Shown here piece after piece: positions 35,920 through 45,966 of a stretch of 55,049 nucleotides of DNA; positions within the stretch are counted from its first letter, which is position 1; every line of letters starts with the position of its first letter. Under the pieces are notes generated by a model. It was not told where the DNA came from. It saw only the letters and a list, made by a program, of their open reading frames with translations, and searched no databases. The position numbers and the translations under genes are program-made. This DNA is from Nitrospinaceae bacterium (GTDB lineage Bacteria > Nitrospinota > Nitrospinia > Nitrospinales > Nitrospinaceae), in the NCBI GenBank assembly GCA_029261535.1, contig JAJDBF010000018.1:1-55049 (forward strand). The letters are read 5' to 3'.

Positions 35920-36654
35920 CTATTTGAAAGAAATCATGGACTGTCGCACCGATTCCGCCAGTGGGCGGCGTTTATCGTATCCGCAAACCGCTGGCAGGAC
36001 GTGGGCGGTGACTTCCAGCCGGGGAGCCTTTAGCACATTGATCAAATGCTGGACAAACGTGATGTCGTACCAGCAGGCAACGGAAGGGTTTTCTCCATCA
36101 TAGTATTTTAAAACCACGGGCAAAACTGGCACACCAGCACGAATGGCGGCCTCAAACGGCGGCGTTTTAAATGGTGCAATGGCGACGCCGTCCATCGCCC
36201 CGCCTTCAGGGAAAAGATGCACTGATCGCCCGGCCTTCAAGCGCAAAACCATTTGATCGATCAGACTGCCAGCGGACTGCCGCGATTTGCGGTCGACAAA
36301 TACCGCCCCCCCGACTCCGGCCATCCATCCCACCAGCGGCCAGTTGCGGACGCTGAGCTTGGCCACAAAACATCCTGGTAAAAGCGCGCCCAACACAAAA
36401 ACATCGGGCATGCCAATGTGATTGGAGACCACCAGCATCGGTCCTTCAGGAGGGACAACACCTTCACGCCTGATTCGGATATTCAAAACAACACAACAAG
36501 TACGCGCCCAGACCTGCCCCCAGAAAGCTGAAAACCGCCAGCGTAAATTTTTGCCGAAGGGGAGGAGCAGACAAAGCAGACCAGCAAGTGTGATGAACAC
36601 CGCTTGCGTCAAAAGAAATCCGGCAAACCGCATGACCGCACGAAGGAGAATCAT
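35920..36654 (-). CDS. plsC: 1-acyl-sn-glycerol-3-phosphate acyltransferase
   Basis: A 244-residue membrane-bound PlsC-type acyltransferase making phosphatidic acid from lysophosphatidate. Block I is SNHIGMPDVFVLG with the HxxxxD catalytic pair, and block III is HLFPEGGAMDG. The N-terminus has two hydrophobic stretches (AVMRFAGFLLTQAVFITLAG, then LLCLLLPFG). It follows the SGNH-like gene by 6 bp, so the two are co-transcribed. The substrate could also be another acyl acceptor. Confidence 0.88.
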   Translation of the reverse strand: MILLRAVMRFAGFLLTQAVFITLAGLLCLLLPFGKNLRWRFSAFWGQVWARTCCVVLNIRIRREGVVPPEGPMLVVSNHIGMPDVFVLGALLPGCFVAKLSVRNWPLVGWMAGVGGAVFVDRKSRQSAGSLIDQMVLRLKAGRSVHLFPEGGAMDGVAIAPFKTPPFEAAIRAGVPVLPVVLKYYDGENPSVACWYDITFVQHLINVLKAPRLEVTAHVLPAVCGYDKRRPLAESVRQSMISFK

Positions 36655-36660
36655 ACGCGT

Positions 36661-37467
36661 CTAGAAAAGACAGGAGCGGCGTGGATACCAGCCCAAAAAA
36701 TCCGTGCCGACCAGCCGTATTCCGTTTTCAAGATAAGACGTAAACATCTGACTCTGGCTGATGACCACACGAGGCACCTGACCGATGCAGGATAAAATCG
36801 AATCCGCCACCAGGCTCCAGGCGACAGCTCCCTGCACCCATCCATAATGAATGTAGTCCCAGCCGAGAAATGCATCCAACCCTTCCAGCCGCGTGATGCG
36901 CCCTGTGCCTTCCGCCTCCTGTAGAAAACGATTGACCGCTTCGATGCCCAGGATGACCTGTTCAAAAGAGACCCGGCTCTTCGGGTACAAACAGGTTCTA
37001 AGAAATTTATAAACGCGGGGCGTGAGAATTTCGGTGAGGACCGGATGAATCGGTGTCACCAGAATTTTTGTGTTGCTTTCTTCAAGACGGTCGAACAGGG
37101 CTTCGAGTTCGGTCATAAACGCCTCCCCCGTCACGTTATAAAGAAAGTCATTGCCAAGGTCGGTCAGAAAAGCGATGGTGCGCTCGCCCTGCCGACTGTA
37201 TTTTTTCAACGCTGAAAAAACGGGGCTGTCGCGGATGGGCGGGTACAGCAAGGGCCCGAGTCCCCCGGGGGCAACGTAGCCTCGCCCCGGTCCGAGGGCG
37301 GAAAGAATCCGGGCCCGGCGCGGCCTGAGGTTGGCCCGCAGGCAGTGGCTGAGTGCCCAATAACCGCGCGACAAATTACTCGCTCCAAGGAGTGCTACAG
37401 TCACTGGTGGTAGAGAGATGGCCTCACCCCAAATTTCGGGCGCGGTGACGGTTTCACTTCTCAGCAA
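36661..37467 (-). CDS. SGNH/GDSL-hydrolase-like protein
   Basis: A 268-residue protein with a plausible SGNH fold. Residues 28-33 are GASNLS (block I with candidate nucleophile Ser30). GND (105-107, in LTDLGNDFLYN) matches block III, and a late WDYIHYGW carries the expected His. The family removes acyl or acetyl groups from lipids or sugars. Its coupling to plsC, 6 bp downstream, suggests lipid chemistry. I am moderately sure of the fold, not of the substrate. Confidence 0.6.
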   Translation of the reverse strand: MLRSETVTAPEIWGEAISLPPVTVALLGASNLSRGYWALSHCLRANLRPRRARILSALGPGRGYVAPGGLGPLLYPPIRDSPVFSALKKYSRQGERTIAFLTDLGNDFLYNVTGEAFMTELEALFDRLEESNTKILVTPIHPVLTEILTPRVYKFLRTCLYPKSRVSFEQVILGIEAVNRFLQEAEGTGRITRLEGLDAFLGWDYIHYGWVQGAVAWSLVADSILSCIGQVPRVVISQSQMFTSYLENGIRLVGTDFLGWYPRRSCLF

Positions 37468-37515
37468 CGAAAATCCTCCCGCTATCTTTTGCCATGAGGA
37501 TTCAGCACCCTGCAG

Positions 37516-38424
37516 TTATTGACTGCGGTTGCTAAAGGGGTCGCGGTACTGCGTCGGCAGTTTTGCGCTGTTGGCCCGGCGGTCGAGACGGTTGACCAGG
37601 TCCTTATAATATTTCGCCATCTTCTGTTGCTCGGATTTTACTTTGCGGTTATTCGTATGGTTCCGGTAGTAGCTGGCGCGGTTCAAGCCAGAAAAATAGC
37701 GTTTGTATTTTTCAGTCCACCACGGAAGCGGGCGACCACCGTAAGAACCGCCGACCCCCTCTCGCAGTGGTTTCAGGATCAGTAGATTCAACTGGCGATC
37801 GATCTCAAACCGAAAATCGTTCATGAACGTCATGCCAAGAAGACCGCCGTTAGGATCCATGTGCGAGTTAAACGTCGCTTCCACATCCGGCACTATGGCC
37901 CGCCCGACCTTGACGGAGTCCAGCACACCGATGGCATTCAGTTCCTTGCCCCCGGCCGTATTGACCACGATCTTTGGTTGTTTGTTTATGTTCCGGATTC
38001 CAAGCTGAGACGCAATGGATGGATGCAGGACCACCATGGAAGCCCCGGTGTCGAGCATCAGGCGCAGGGTGGTGCTCCCGTTGAAGGTCACCTGAACGGC
38101 GAAGTTGCCATTGCCCATGGGAATGAGCGGCACCTCGACACCTTTTTTTGGAATCGCGATGCTGAATCCTGCCCCCCGGCGCGAACTGCCGCCACTTGAC
38201 CCGGAAGAATTCGACGGGGCACTTCTCATAGTTTTGAATTTACGCTGGTTGCCTTTGCGATATTTAGCGGGAATCTTGGAGAGGCTGTCGGTGTAATGGG
38301 TTTTACCGGCATCGTCTTTCCACTTGTACATTTTCGCCTGAACGGGCCAGGAAAAAAGAACACACCCGGCAAGCCCGATGGCACAAACTTTTGCGATTTT
38401 ATTCCAGTGCAATCGGATTGACAT
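37516..38424 (-). CDS. exported retropepsin-like aspartic protease with DUF4124
   Basis: A 302-residue exported protein. Signal peptide residues 1-31 (cleavage near PVQAKM) lead into a DUF4124 module (MYKWKDDAGKTHYTDSLS, about 32-50) and a Ser/Gly linker. A retropepsin-like aspartic protease domain then has catalytic Asp125 in LMLDTGAS and a second hydrophobic motif, NGGLLGMTFM. The tail is basic. It overlaps ftsK by 26 bp on the same strand. A periplasmic housekeeping or regulated-proteolysis role is inferred only. Confidence 0.85.
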   Translation of the reverse strand: MSIRLHWNKIAKVCAIGLAGCVLFSWPVQAKMYKWKDDAGKTHYTDSLSKIPAKYRKGNQRKFKTMRSAPSNSSGSSGGSSRRGAGFSIAIPKKGVEVPLIPMGNGNFAVQVTFNGSTTLRLMLDTGASMVVLHPSIASQLGIRNINKQPKIVVNTAGGKELNAIGVLDSVKVGRAIVPDVEATFNSHMDPNGGLLGMTFMNDFRFEIDRQLNLLILKPLREGVGGSYGGRPLPWWTEKYKRYFSGLNRASYYRNHTNNRKVKSEQQKMAKYYKDLVNRLDRRANSAKLPTQYRDPFSNRSQ

Positions 38425-40795
38425 AAACTTCGCGTGGTTTTACGCCGTCGGAAGGCCCGACGACCTCATCGCGCTCCATGGTTTCAATAATGCGTGCGGC
38501 TCTATTATAACCAATTCGGAGCCTTCTTTGTATCATCGATATGGATGCCTGCCTCTCTTTCGCCACAATAGCCAACGCCTGGTCATACAACTCATCATAA
38601 TCTTCTTCCGCCTCAACCTTTTTCTCCTCCTCAAGTGCCACTTGGGCAAACACATCGTCATTGTATTGAGGTTTGAGGCTCTGGTTTTTGATGTACTGCA
38701 ACAGTTGGTTGATTTCCTCATCGCTGACCATGGCCCCGTGGATTCGGCGCAAGCGCGAGGTCCCCGGCGGCAGGAATAACATATCGCCCTTGCCGAGCAG
38801 TTTTTCCGCGCCCATGCTGTCTAAAATGGTACGGGAATCCACACGCGAAGTGACCTGATACGAAATGCGTGCCGGGAAATTGGCCTTGATGATTCCAGTG
38901 AGCACATCCACCGAAGGTCGTTGGGTGGCAACGATGAGATGGATACCGGCGGCGCGTGCCATCTGTGCGAGGCGCGTCAGCGAATCTTCCACCCCTTTGG
39001 ATGCGACCATCATCAGGTCAGCCAACTCGTCGATGATGATCACCACATAAGGTAAACGCGCCGGTACTTCCGGTAGCGGCTCTAACGTTTCGTCTTCCCC
39101 GGTTTCGGCTGGTGCCTCACCCGGCTTGATGGGTTCCATTTTCTTTTTGTACTTCGCCTGGCGCGTGCGTTTTTCTTCCAGCTCGGCACGCTCTATTTCC
39201 AGTTTCTCAACCATGTGATTGAAGGCCTTGATATTGCGCACGCCAGTTTCGGACATGGCCTTGTAACGCGCTTCCATTTCCGTCACCGCCCATTGCAAAG
39301 CCGAAGCGGCTTTTTTGGGATTGGTCACCACCGGCGCGATCAGGTGCGGGATGCCATCATACATTGAAAGCTCCAGCATCTTGGGATCGATCATGATGAG
39401 CTTGACCTCATCCGGCGTGGCGTTGAGCAATATCGAACAGATCATGGCATTGATACCGACCGACTTTCCGGAGCCGGTGGACCCGGCCATTAATAGATGA
39501 GGCACCTGCGCCAGGTCCTGCACCACCGGGTTGCCTATGTTGTCCTTACCCAGAACCATCGTAATTTTGGAGGCGGCTTGTTTAAATTCATGAGAAACCA
39601 TGATCTCTTTCATAGTCACAACTTCACGCGTGGTGTTGGGCAACTCTATACCCACAACCGATTTACCGGGCACCGGTGCCAGAATGCGCACACTCGGCGC
39701 CTTCATGGCGAGCGACAGGTCGTCGGTCAACGCGAGAATCCGGCTCACCTTGATCCCCGGAGCCGGTTCGTATTCATACAGGGTGATCACCGGACCGGGT
39801 AGCACCTGCACCACCTTGCCGTTGATGCCAAAATCGGCCAGCTTGTTTTCCAGCACCGTGGAATTGCGCAACAGTTCTTCGCGCATGCGTGCGGTGTCGA
39901 CCACGGCCTCTGGATCGTTTAACAAATCCAGCGGTGGAATTTGATAGTTGGAGTTTTCATCCGGCAGAAGCGTTTCTTCGCGAACCGGGAAATCGGGTTC
40001 AGGAGTTTTGACTTTCTTTTTCCTGTCAGGATTTTTTTCCGTTTTAGGACGCGAAATTTCCGGCGTGCGTGCAACGATCACCGGCTCTTCGTTTTGCCAG
40101 CGGGCGCGGGTGCGTTCTTCTTTGGCCTGACGCAAAATGTTGCGCCATTCCATGAAACGTGATCCGGTGGCGAAGGCTCCCTGTCGCAATCCCTGACCGG
40201 CAGATTTTGCACCGCTGATCAGAGAGCTAATGAAACTGCGGATCAAATTTGCGGTGCCGTCTACCAGAGCGTTAACGGAAATATTAAACATCGCCAACCC
40301 ACAGGTGAGCAAGAGTACACCGAGCACCAGCCGGGCACCGGACGGGTTGAGCCAGGTGATAAGGACCGGCCCGGTCGTGGCCCCCGTCATGCCACCGGCG
40401 TGAGCCGCTGTGCCAAACCAGGGGTCGCCGGGATACTGAACATTGAGCAAAGCGCAGAAGGCGACCATGAACAACGTCCCGAAAAACAACACGGCCCGCC
40501 AGCGCGGAAAGGCCTGACCGCGAATGATCGCCCAGCCCATCAGCATGGTGATGAACGGAAAGAAAAAAGCACCGGCCCCCAGCAGTTGGGCCAACCCATC
40601 GGCGAGGCTCGCACCCACTCGCCCTCCCAGATTTTTCGCCTCGACCTCGGCAGAGGCAAAGGTATTGAAGGAAGGATCTCCGGCGGAATAAGAAGTCAAG
40701 GCCACCAGCGTGAACAAGGCAAAGCCGAGCACGAGCAGTCCGGTGAAATCGCGTCCAAGTGTTGACGGTGTTGGTTCGGGTTTTTGTTCTGGCAT
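38399..40795 (-). CDS. ftsK: DNA translocase FtsK/SpoIIIE
   Basis: FtsK is a septal DNA pump that clears chromosome ends and activates dif recombination. The 798-residue protein has four membrane helices (about 18-36, 70-90, 102-118, 155-172). An acidic linker precedes the RecA-like motor, with Walker A GSTGSGKS (438-445) and a Walker B LPYVVIIIDELADLM. The C-terminal gamma winged helix (SMIQRRLRIGYNRAARIIE) recognises KOPS sequences. The start is well placed although no clear binding site is visible. Confidence 0.95.
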   Translation of the reverse strand: MPEQKPEPTPSTLGRDFTGLLVLGFALFTLVALTSYSAGDPSFNTFASAEVEAKNLGGRVGASLADGLAQLLGAGAFFFPFITMLMGWAIIRGQAFPRWRAVLFFGTLFMVAFCALLNVQYPGDPWFGTAAHAGGMTGATTGPVLITWLNPSGARLVLGVLLLTCGLAMFNISVNALVDGTANLIRSFISSLISGAKSAGQGLRQGAFATGSRFMEWRNILRQAKEERTRARWQNEEPVIVARTPEISRPKTEKNPDRKKKVKTPEPDFPVREETLLPDENSNYQIPPLDLLNDPEAVVDTARMREELLRNSTVLENKLADFGINGKVVQVLPGPVITLYEYEPAPGIKVSRILALTDDLSLAMKAPSVRILAPVPGKSVVGIELPNTTREVVTMKEIMVSHEFKQAASKITMVLGKDNIGNPVVQDLAQVPHLLMAGSTGSGKSVGINAMICSILLNATPDEVKLIMIDPKMLELSMYDGIPHLIAPVVTNPKKAASALQWAVTEMEARYKAMSETGVRNIKAFNHMVEKLEIERAELEEKRTRQAKYKKKMEPIKPGEAPAETGEDETLEPLPEVPARLPYVVIIIDELADLMMVASKGVEDSLTRLAQMARAAGIHLIVATQRPSVDVLTGIIKANFPARISYQVTSRVDSRTILDSMGAEKLLGKGDMLFLPPGTSRLRRIHGAMVSDEEINQLLQYIKNQSLKPQYNDDVFAQVALEEEKKVEAEEDYDELYDQALAIVAKERQASISMIQRRLRIGYNRAARIIETMERDEVVGPSDGVKPREVYVNPIALE

Positions 40796-40864
40796 AATTT
40801 TTTAAGTGTTTCAGGTTTATTGAAGGTCGTTGCCTTTTTTCAGGAACGATCATTAAATCACGAT

Positions 40865-42535
40865 CTAGTTTTTTTGGGCTTTTACCGTGTCCTCTTTTTG
40901 CTCTGGCTGATTGATCACCCGCGCCCGGACTTCCTGCACAAAGGTATCGATGGCCGGGCCTTCCTGTAATTGCGGATAATCCAGGTTGTAATGCAGTCCG
41001 CGGCTTTCCTTGCGCTTCAACGCACAGGCAATGATCAACTGCGCGGCCACGGCGATGTTGCGTAGCTCCAACGTGTTACGCGTGATTTTAAAATTCCAGT
41101 AATACTCTGTGATCTCTTCCATCAACAGGTCGATGCGCCTTTTGGCCCGACTCAATCGTTTGTCCGTGCGAACAATGCCGACATAGTTCCACATCAGTCG
41201 ACGTATCTCGTCCCAGTTGTGAGACACAATAACCAGTTCATCACTGTCGACCGCATGACCGCTGTCCCAGGCAGGAATCGCTTTTTGCAATTGCTCCAGC
41301 CGGGCGGACGGTTTGGCAAGTTCGCGCGCTTTCACAGCGGCCCGATGCGACAACACCAGCCCTTCGAGCAACGAGTTGGAAGCCAGCCGATTGGCCCCGT
41401 GCAAGCCGGAGTAACACACCTCGCCGGAGGCAAACAGGCGACCGAGCGAGGTCTGGCCGCTGAGGTCGACCACCACCCCGCCGCACATATAATGCGCCGC
41501 CGGAACCACAGGCAAGGGCTCTTTGGTCATGTCGAATCCGAATTGCAAACAGGTCTTGTAGATATTCGGGAAACACTCGCGCGTGCGGTAACCTTCAAGG
41601 TGAGTGACATCCAGATAGACGCAATCGTCACCGCTTTTTTTCATTTCGTAATCGATAGCACGAGCCACCACATCGCGCGGCGCGAGGCAACCTAAGGGAT
41701 GATAGTCTTCCATGAAGGGCTTGCCGTTCTTGAGCAAGAGGACTGCGCCTTCTCCGCGCACCGCTTCCGAGATCAAAAATGATTTGGCCTGCGGATGGTA
41801 GAGACAGGTGGGATGGAACTGGAAAAATTCCATGTTCGCGATCCTGACACCGGCACGCCAGGCAATGGCCACACCATCACCGGACGCGGTATCCGGATTG
41901 GACGTGTAGAGGTAGACTTTGCCCGCACCGCCGGTCGCAAGCAATGTGGCCTTGCCGACGAAAACGCTAACATCACCCGTCTCCTCGGACAAAGCGTAAA
42001 GGCCCAGCACTTCATCGTCTTTTTCTCCCGGCGCAATCGTCGGATCAAGATTGGCGCGGGTGATGAAGTCGACCACCGTATGGTGCGTGAAAATTTCGAT
42101 ATTTGGTTTAGAGCGCACGGCCCGGATGAGCGTGCTTTCGATTTCCAGGCCGGTGAGATCTCCGGCATGCAAAATTCTGCGTTTGGAATGACCGCCCTCC
42201 TGGCCTAAGGCAAAACTGTCGTCCGGGTTGCGGTTGAAGCGTGCGCCAAGGTCAATGAGATCGCGCACATGAGCCGGGCCCTCCTTGATGATGCAACGCA
42301 CCACGTCTTCCTTGCACAAACCACGGCCCGATTCGAGGGTGTCAGAGACATGCAGGTCAGAGGAATCATCGTCCGCCATGACTGAGGCAATGCCACCCTG
42401 GGCGTATCGGGTCGCTCCCTCGTCCAGGGCATCCTTGGCAATGAGGGCGACCGACCCGAACTCGGATATCTTGAGCGCGTAGGTCAGCCCGGCGATGCCG
42501 CTACCAATAACGATGAAATCGTGGGAATATCGCAT
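40865..42535 (-). CDS. nadB: L-aspartate oxidase
   Basis: NadB is an FAD enzyme oxidising aspartate to iminoaspartate, the first step of de novo NAD synthesis. The 556-residue protein starts HDFIVIGSGIAGLTYALKI (FAD-binding GxGxxG). It has AVRGEGAVLL and GLHGANRLASNSLLEGLVLS near the active site, and a typical C-terminal helical domain. Together with nadD downstream (48100) two steps of NAD synthesis are present, though nadA and nadC are not in the window. Confidence 0.95.
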   Translation of the reverse strand: MRYSHDFIVIGSGIAGLTYALKISEFGSVALIAKDALDEGATRYAQGGIASVMADDDSSDLHVSDTLESGRGLCKEDVVRCIIKEGPAHVRDLIDLGARFNRNPDDSFALGQEGGHSKRRILHAGDLTGLEIESTLIRAVRSKPNIEIFTHHTVVDFITRANLDPTIAPGEKDDEVLGLYALSEETGDVSVFVGKATLLATGGAGKVYLYTSNPDTASGDGVAIAWRAGVRIANMEFFQFHPTCLYHPQAKSFLISEAVRGEGAVLLLKNGKPFMEDYHPLGCLAPRDVVARAIDYEMKKSGDDCVYLDVTHLEGYRTRECFPNIYKTCLQFGFDMTKEPLPVVPAAHYMCGGVVVDLSGQTSLGRLFASGEVCYSGLHGANRLASNSLLEGLVLSHRAAVKARELAKPSARLEQLQKAIPAWDSGHAVDSDELVIVSHNWDEIRRLMWNYVGIVRTDKRLSRAKRRIDLLMEEITEYYWNFKITRNTLELRNIAVAAQLIIACALKRKESRGLHYNLDYPQLQEGPAIDTFVQEVRARVINQPEQKEDTVKAQKN

Positions 42536-42614
42536 GCCACCATCTTACATTAAAAGCCTTATAAATCAATGAGATATTACTGAAGCGCGGGGGATTTCAG
42601 GGGCTTCAAGGGAC

Positions 42615-43568
42615 TCAATCCCCTTTAAGATTCCGGTTCTGCTCCATATCAAACAGCATGGCGAACAACAGGAACAGCAGACCCATCAGAGTGAGGAAGG
42701 CGGCGAACAGAGCTTCAATGGGGGTGACTTTGCCGATGAACAGGCGGTAGAAAAAAAAGTAACTACCGCTGGCGAAACCGGGTGGAAACGTCAGCAGTCC
42801 GAATATGTAAAAAAACACCAAGGGATGAAAATCGCGAATCACGTATTTGGAAATCAGGCGACGGAAAAACAGGCGGAGCAGGAGCATGGAAATATCGGGG
42901 ATCACCTTGCTGATTTTCATTTTTGATTTTTCACCGACACCGTACACCGGTCGGATGGGCACATCCTGCACCCGCATACTTTCGATATTGAGTTTGACCA
43001 GAATATCGTTGGGCACCCCGTAGCGGGGAAACAGCGGATCGATATCGAGCACAGCCAGAGCTTCTTTGTTAATCGCGGTGAACCCGCACTGGGAATCGGC
43101 GACGTGCCAATAGCCACTGGCGATTTTAGTGAGCAGGGAAAGGGCGGCGTTGCCAAGATAGCGCACACGTGGAATAATTCGCCAGGCTTCACCGTGCAAC
43201 AGTCGATTGCCTTTGGTGTAGTCAGCTCTGCCTTCTGCCAGAGGCTTTACGATGGCGGGCAGGTCTTCCGGGTCCATCTGCGCATCACCGTTCACCACAA
43301 CGGTGATGTCATAACCCGCATCTCTGCAAGCACGGTAACCCGTCTCCAGCGCACCACCGACGCCCTTGTTTTTCTCGTGCTCAATCAACTGCACGCGCGA
43401 ATCCTCAGCCATAAACTCGCGGATTTTCTCAACCGTCTTGTCTGTGCTGTGGTCGTCGACCACCACGATATAATCGACCCAGTCCGGGAGCGTTGCCATG
43501 ACCTGGCGGATGAGCTTTTCTTCGTTATAAGCGGGAATCATCACCGCCACTGTTTTTTCAAGATACAC
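42615..43568 (-). CDS. family 2 glycosyltransferase with C-terminal membrane helices
   Basis: A 317-residue dolichyl-phosphate-mannose-synthase-like GT2. It has VAVMIPAYNEEKLIRQVM, the DDHSTDKT nucleotide site, VNGDAQMDP and two C-terminal membrane segments (about 240-262, 280-305). These enzymes pass sugars to a polyprenyl carrier. It lies 33 bp after the GT117 gene, which often needs such a donor. The sugar is unknown. Confidence 0.9.
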   Translation of the reverse strand: MYLEKTVAVMIPAYNEEKLIRQVMATLPDWVDYIVVVDDHSTDKTVEKIREFMAEDSRVQLIEHEKNKGVGGALETGYRACRDAGYDITVVVNGDAQMDPEDLPAIVKPLAEGRADYTKGNRLLHGEAWRIIPRVRYLGNAALSLLTKIASGYWHVADSQCGFTAINKEALAVLDIDPLFPRYGVPNDILVKLNIESMRVQDVPIRPVYGVGEKSKMKISKVIPDISMLLLRLFFRRLISKYVIRDFHPLVFFYIFGLLTFPPGFASGSYFFFYRLFIGKVTPIEALFAAFLTLMGLLFLLFAMLFDMEQNRNLKGD

Positions 43569-43601
43569 GGGAAGTGTCCTGTTTTTTTTATGTGGACGAT
43601 C

Positions 43602-45878
43602 TTATTCGGGCAAAGCTCCGGAGGGTCTGTTTTTAATCTCCAGCGCACGCTTTTCATACTGGGCCAGTTGCCGCAGGGTGGTGATGCGTTTCTGCGCACT
43701 TTCCATGGCCTTTTGTGTGCGGACGGTCTCTCCCATTCTGTTGTACAGGTCCGCCAATTGCAGATACGGCCTGAGGGCCGAGGGTTGTTTCTCCACAGCT
43801 TGCAGAAAATGTGAAACCGCCTGTTGATGCCTTCCTTCAAGCCGAGCTATTTTCCCACGGGCCAACCGCGTTTCATAGGCCTCGGAAAACTTTTCTTCCA
43901 GAGTTTTGAGCGTTGCCAAAGCTTCGTCCTGTTTATCCAGATTCAGCCGGTTTTCCAGCCACTGCAAACCCAGGCCAGCCGATTCCAGACCGAAGGTATT
44001 GAACTGCATGTTCAATGCTTCTGCCTCCAGTTCATAGCGTTCCGTATCATGCGCATAAGAGGTGGCTCCCATGAGCATCATTTTCGGAATTTGCCCCCAG
44101 TCGGTGCCCTGAACACCCTGCCACGGGTTTTCTTCCTCGCGTGATCGAGTCGCCTCCCTGTTGAGCAGATGAGAGAAATCCTGCCAGGCCAGCACACCGG
44201 AATGATCTTCACTGTCCATTTCAGCGGGAGCGTATTTCACAAAAAGTGTGTTGTCCGGAATAAAGTCGGAGGCCAGCCGCGTCTGCTTGAAATAAACCGG
44301 ATTGTGTTCAAGAAGCACCGGACGGTTGTTTTTATTTAATTCGAAAAACTCGCGATTGTAGGCTTCAATATTTTGCATGGATTTAAAATCGTATTTGGCC
44401 GGATCAGGAAATTCAAGATCCGGGTAACGCCGCTGGGTCAACATGCCCGGTGGGTTGCCTGACAATAAGTCCCACGCCGGAACGGCAGTGACATCGTCAC
44501 GCAGGCGTTCGATATCCTGAATATAATAGTAATTGAACCAACTCATACCGGGCAGGAACAGACTGTGATTCTCCAGCTTGAGGTAGAGGCGTTTGAGCAA
44601 GCCTTCGCCACTGTAGACATTGGAAAGATTGACCACCTTTAAATTCATAATGGTCGTGAAGGGGATCAACAGGACAAGCAGGGCCCAGGCAATGGGCTTC
44701 CATCGAAAGGCACCTGGTCCTTCATCCGGGTCGCCTTCGCTACTATCTTCGGATACCGGAGCCGACGACCAGGGGGCATCCAGAAAATGCGCCAGCATGA
44801 CAGCAGTGAGCAGGCAGGCCACGGCATACGTGGGGAGCAGACTTTCCCGGCCCCAGTCGTAAAAAAACGCGACATTGCCTCCAAGGATCACCATCAGAAA
44901 AGCAAATACAGGACGCGAACGCTGGTAGCATAGAAAACCGCCGACAAGCAGACCGATAAAACAGGTCCAGGCCAGTTTTTCGGTGAGGTCTGAATACAAC
45001 AACTTCGCCATACGTTTTGCGCGAAAAACAAACCCCTTAACAGCATCGCTGGCTTGCTCAATAAGAGATGGACCCTCCTTAAGAGCTTTCCCGGATTCGC
45101 CTGTATTAAAAACGCGAAAATGAAAATCAGTATGGCGCCGGTCCGTGACCTGATAGAAAAAACCGTCGACCGTTTCCGGGTTGCCAAAATCGAACGAGGG
45201 TTCGCTGAACGACCTGAGCGGCAGGTAAGCGTATATGGAAACTCCCAAAAGAAAAAGACAGACACAGCGTGCCAGATGCATCCAGCGTTTTTGCCGACAC
45301 CAGCAGAAAAACAGGACGAGAATCGCCGGCAGATAAAATGCCACGGTGGCGTGGTTGCCTGCACTCAGGCCGAACAGTAATCCGGCACCGTAGAGAAAAC
45401 GCACGTCATCACGGAGTTTCCAGAGGAACATCAGCAAAATCAGCCCGGAGGTGAAAGCCACATGCAAGGTGTAGACTTCCGCCTGTACACTTTGCAACCA
45501 ATAAGGTTTGCTGAACGCTAAAAATCCAAGCGGAACCAGCATCGACCACACCATGATTCCTGGACGACGGTCCGGGTATAAAATTTTCAGCAAGGCCACA
45601 CCGGCACCGGACAAAAGTCCAAGAGCCACCAGCGACATAACGGCTGAGAACAGGTTGACCCGGAACGGGATGGATCCTAAGGGAGCCAGGGTAAAACTTT
45701 TGGTCAGCATGTTGTACAGGGGAAACCCGGCGGGATGGCTTATCCCCAGGGTGTAAGCGGTGTTAACGAACTCAGGGGAATCAAAATACAGGATGGAAGG
45801 TGCCAGAGTCAAAAGGTACCAGGCCCAGGCGAAAAGGATCAGAAAAAATATTGGACGCAGTTGTGTGGTTTGGGTCAT
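43602..45878 (-). CDS. GT117-type (DUF2723) membrane glycosyltransferase with TPR end
   Basis: A 758-residue integral membrane protein. About 10 membrane helices occupy residues 10-415, and the loop DSPEFVNTAYTLGISHPAGF is the family signature (DSPEL-like). A periplasmic region follows to about 600, ending in TPR-like repeats (about 640-745). DUF2723 enzymes transfer mannose-type sugars to proteins or lipids, and the adjacent GT2 may charge the lipid donor. Its gene lies just beyond the pilin terminator. Confidence 0.88.
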   Translation of the reverse strand: MTQTTQLRPIFFLILFAWAWYLLTLAPSILYFDSPEFVNTAYTLGISHPAGFPLYNMLTKSFTLAPLGSIPFRVNLFSAVMSLVALGLLSGAGVALLKILYPDRRPGIMVWSMLVPLGFLAFSKPYWLQSVQAEVYTLHVAFTSGLILLMFLWKLRDDVRFLYGAGLLFGLSAGNHATVAFYLPAILVLFFCWCRQKRWMHLARCVCLFLLGVSIYAYLPLRSFSEPSFDFGNPETVDGFFYQVTDRRHTDFHFRVFNTGESGKALKEGPSLIEQASDAVKGFVFRAKRMAKLLYSDLTEKLAWTCFIGLLVGGFLCYQRSRPVFAFLMVILGGNVAFFYDWGRESLLPTYAVACLLTAVMLAHFLDAPWSSAPVSEDSSEGDPDEGPGAFRWKPIAWALLVLLIPFTTIMNLKVVNLSNVYSGEGLLKRLYLKLENHSLFLPGMSWFNYYYIQDIERLRDDVTAVPAWDLLSGNPPGMLTQRRYPDLEFPDPAKYDFKSMQNIEAYNREFFELNKNNRPVLLEHNPVYFKQTRLASDFIPDNTLFVKYAPAEMDSEDHSGVLAWQDFSHLLNREATRSREEENPWQGVQGTDWGQIPKMMLMGATSYAHDTERYELEAEALNMQFNTFGLESAGLGLQWLENRLNLDKQDEALATLKTLEEKFSEAYETRLARGKIARLEGRHQQAVSHFLQAVEKQPSALRPYLQLADLYNRMGETVRTQKAMESAQKRITTLRQLAQYEKRALEIKNRPSGALPE

Positions 45879-45890
45879 AGAGTATCAGCA

Positions 45891-45927
45891 GAAAAAAAAA
45901 CCGCCCCACCCTTTTGAGGTGGGGCGG
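45891..45927 (-). terminator. intrinsic terminator of the major pilin gene
   Basis: CCGCCCCACC (45901-45910) and GGTGGGGCGG (45918-45927) make a perfect 10-bp stem with loop CTTTTGA. Leftward on the minus strand, nine T follow (45892-45900). This is a textbook intrinsic terminator, 40 bp after the pilin stop. Confidence 0.92.
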
Positions 45928-45966
45928 CGGATGTCTTACTTGATTGGGAATCAGTTCCCGATCACA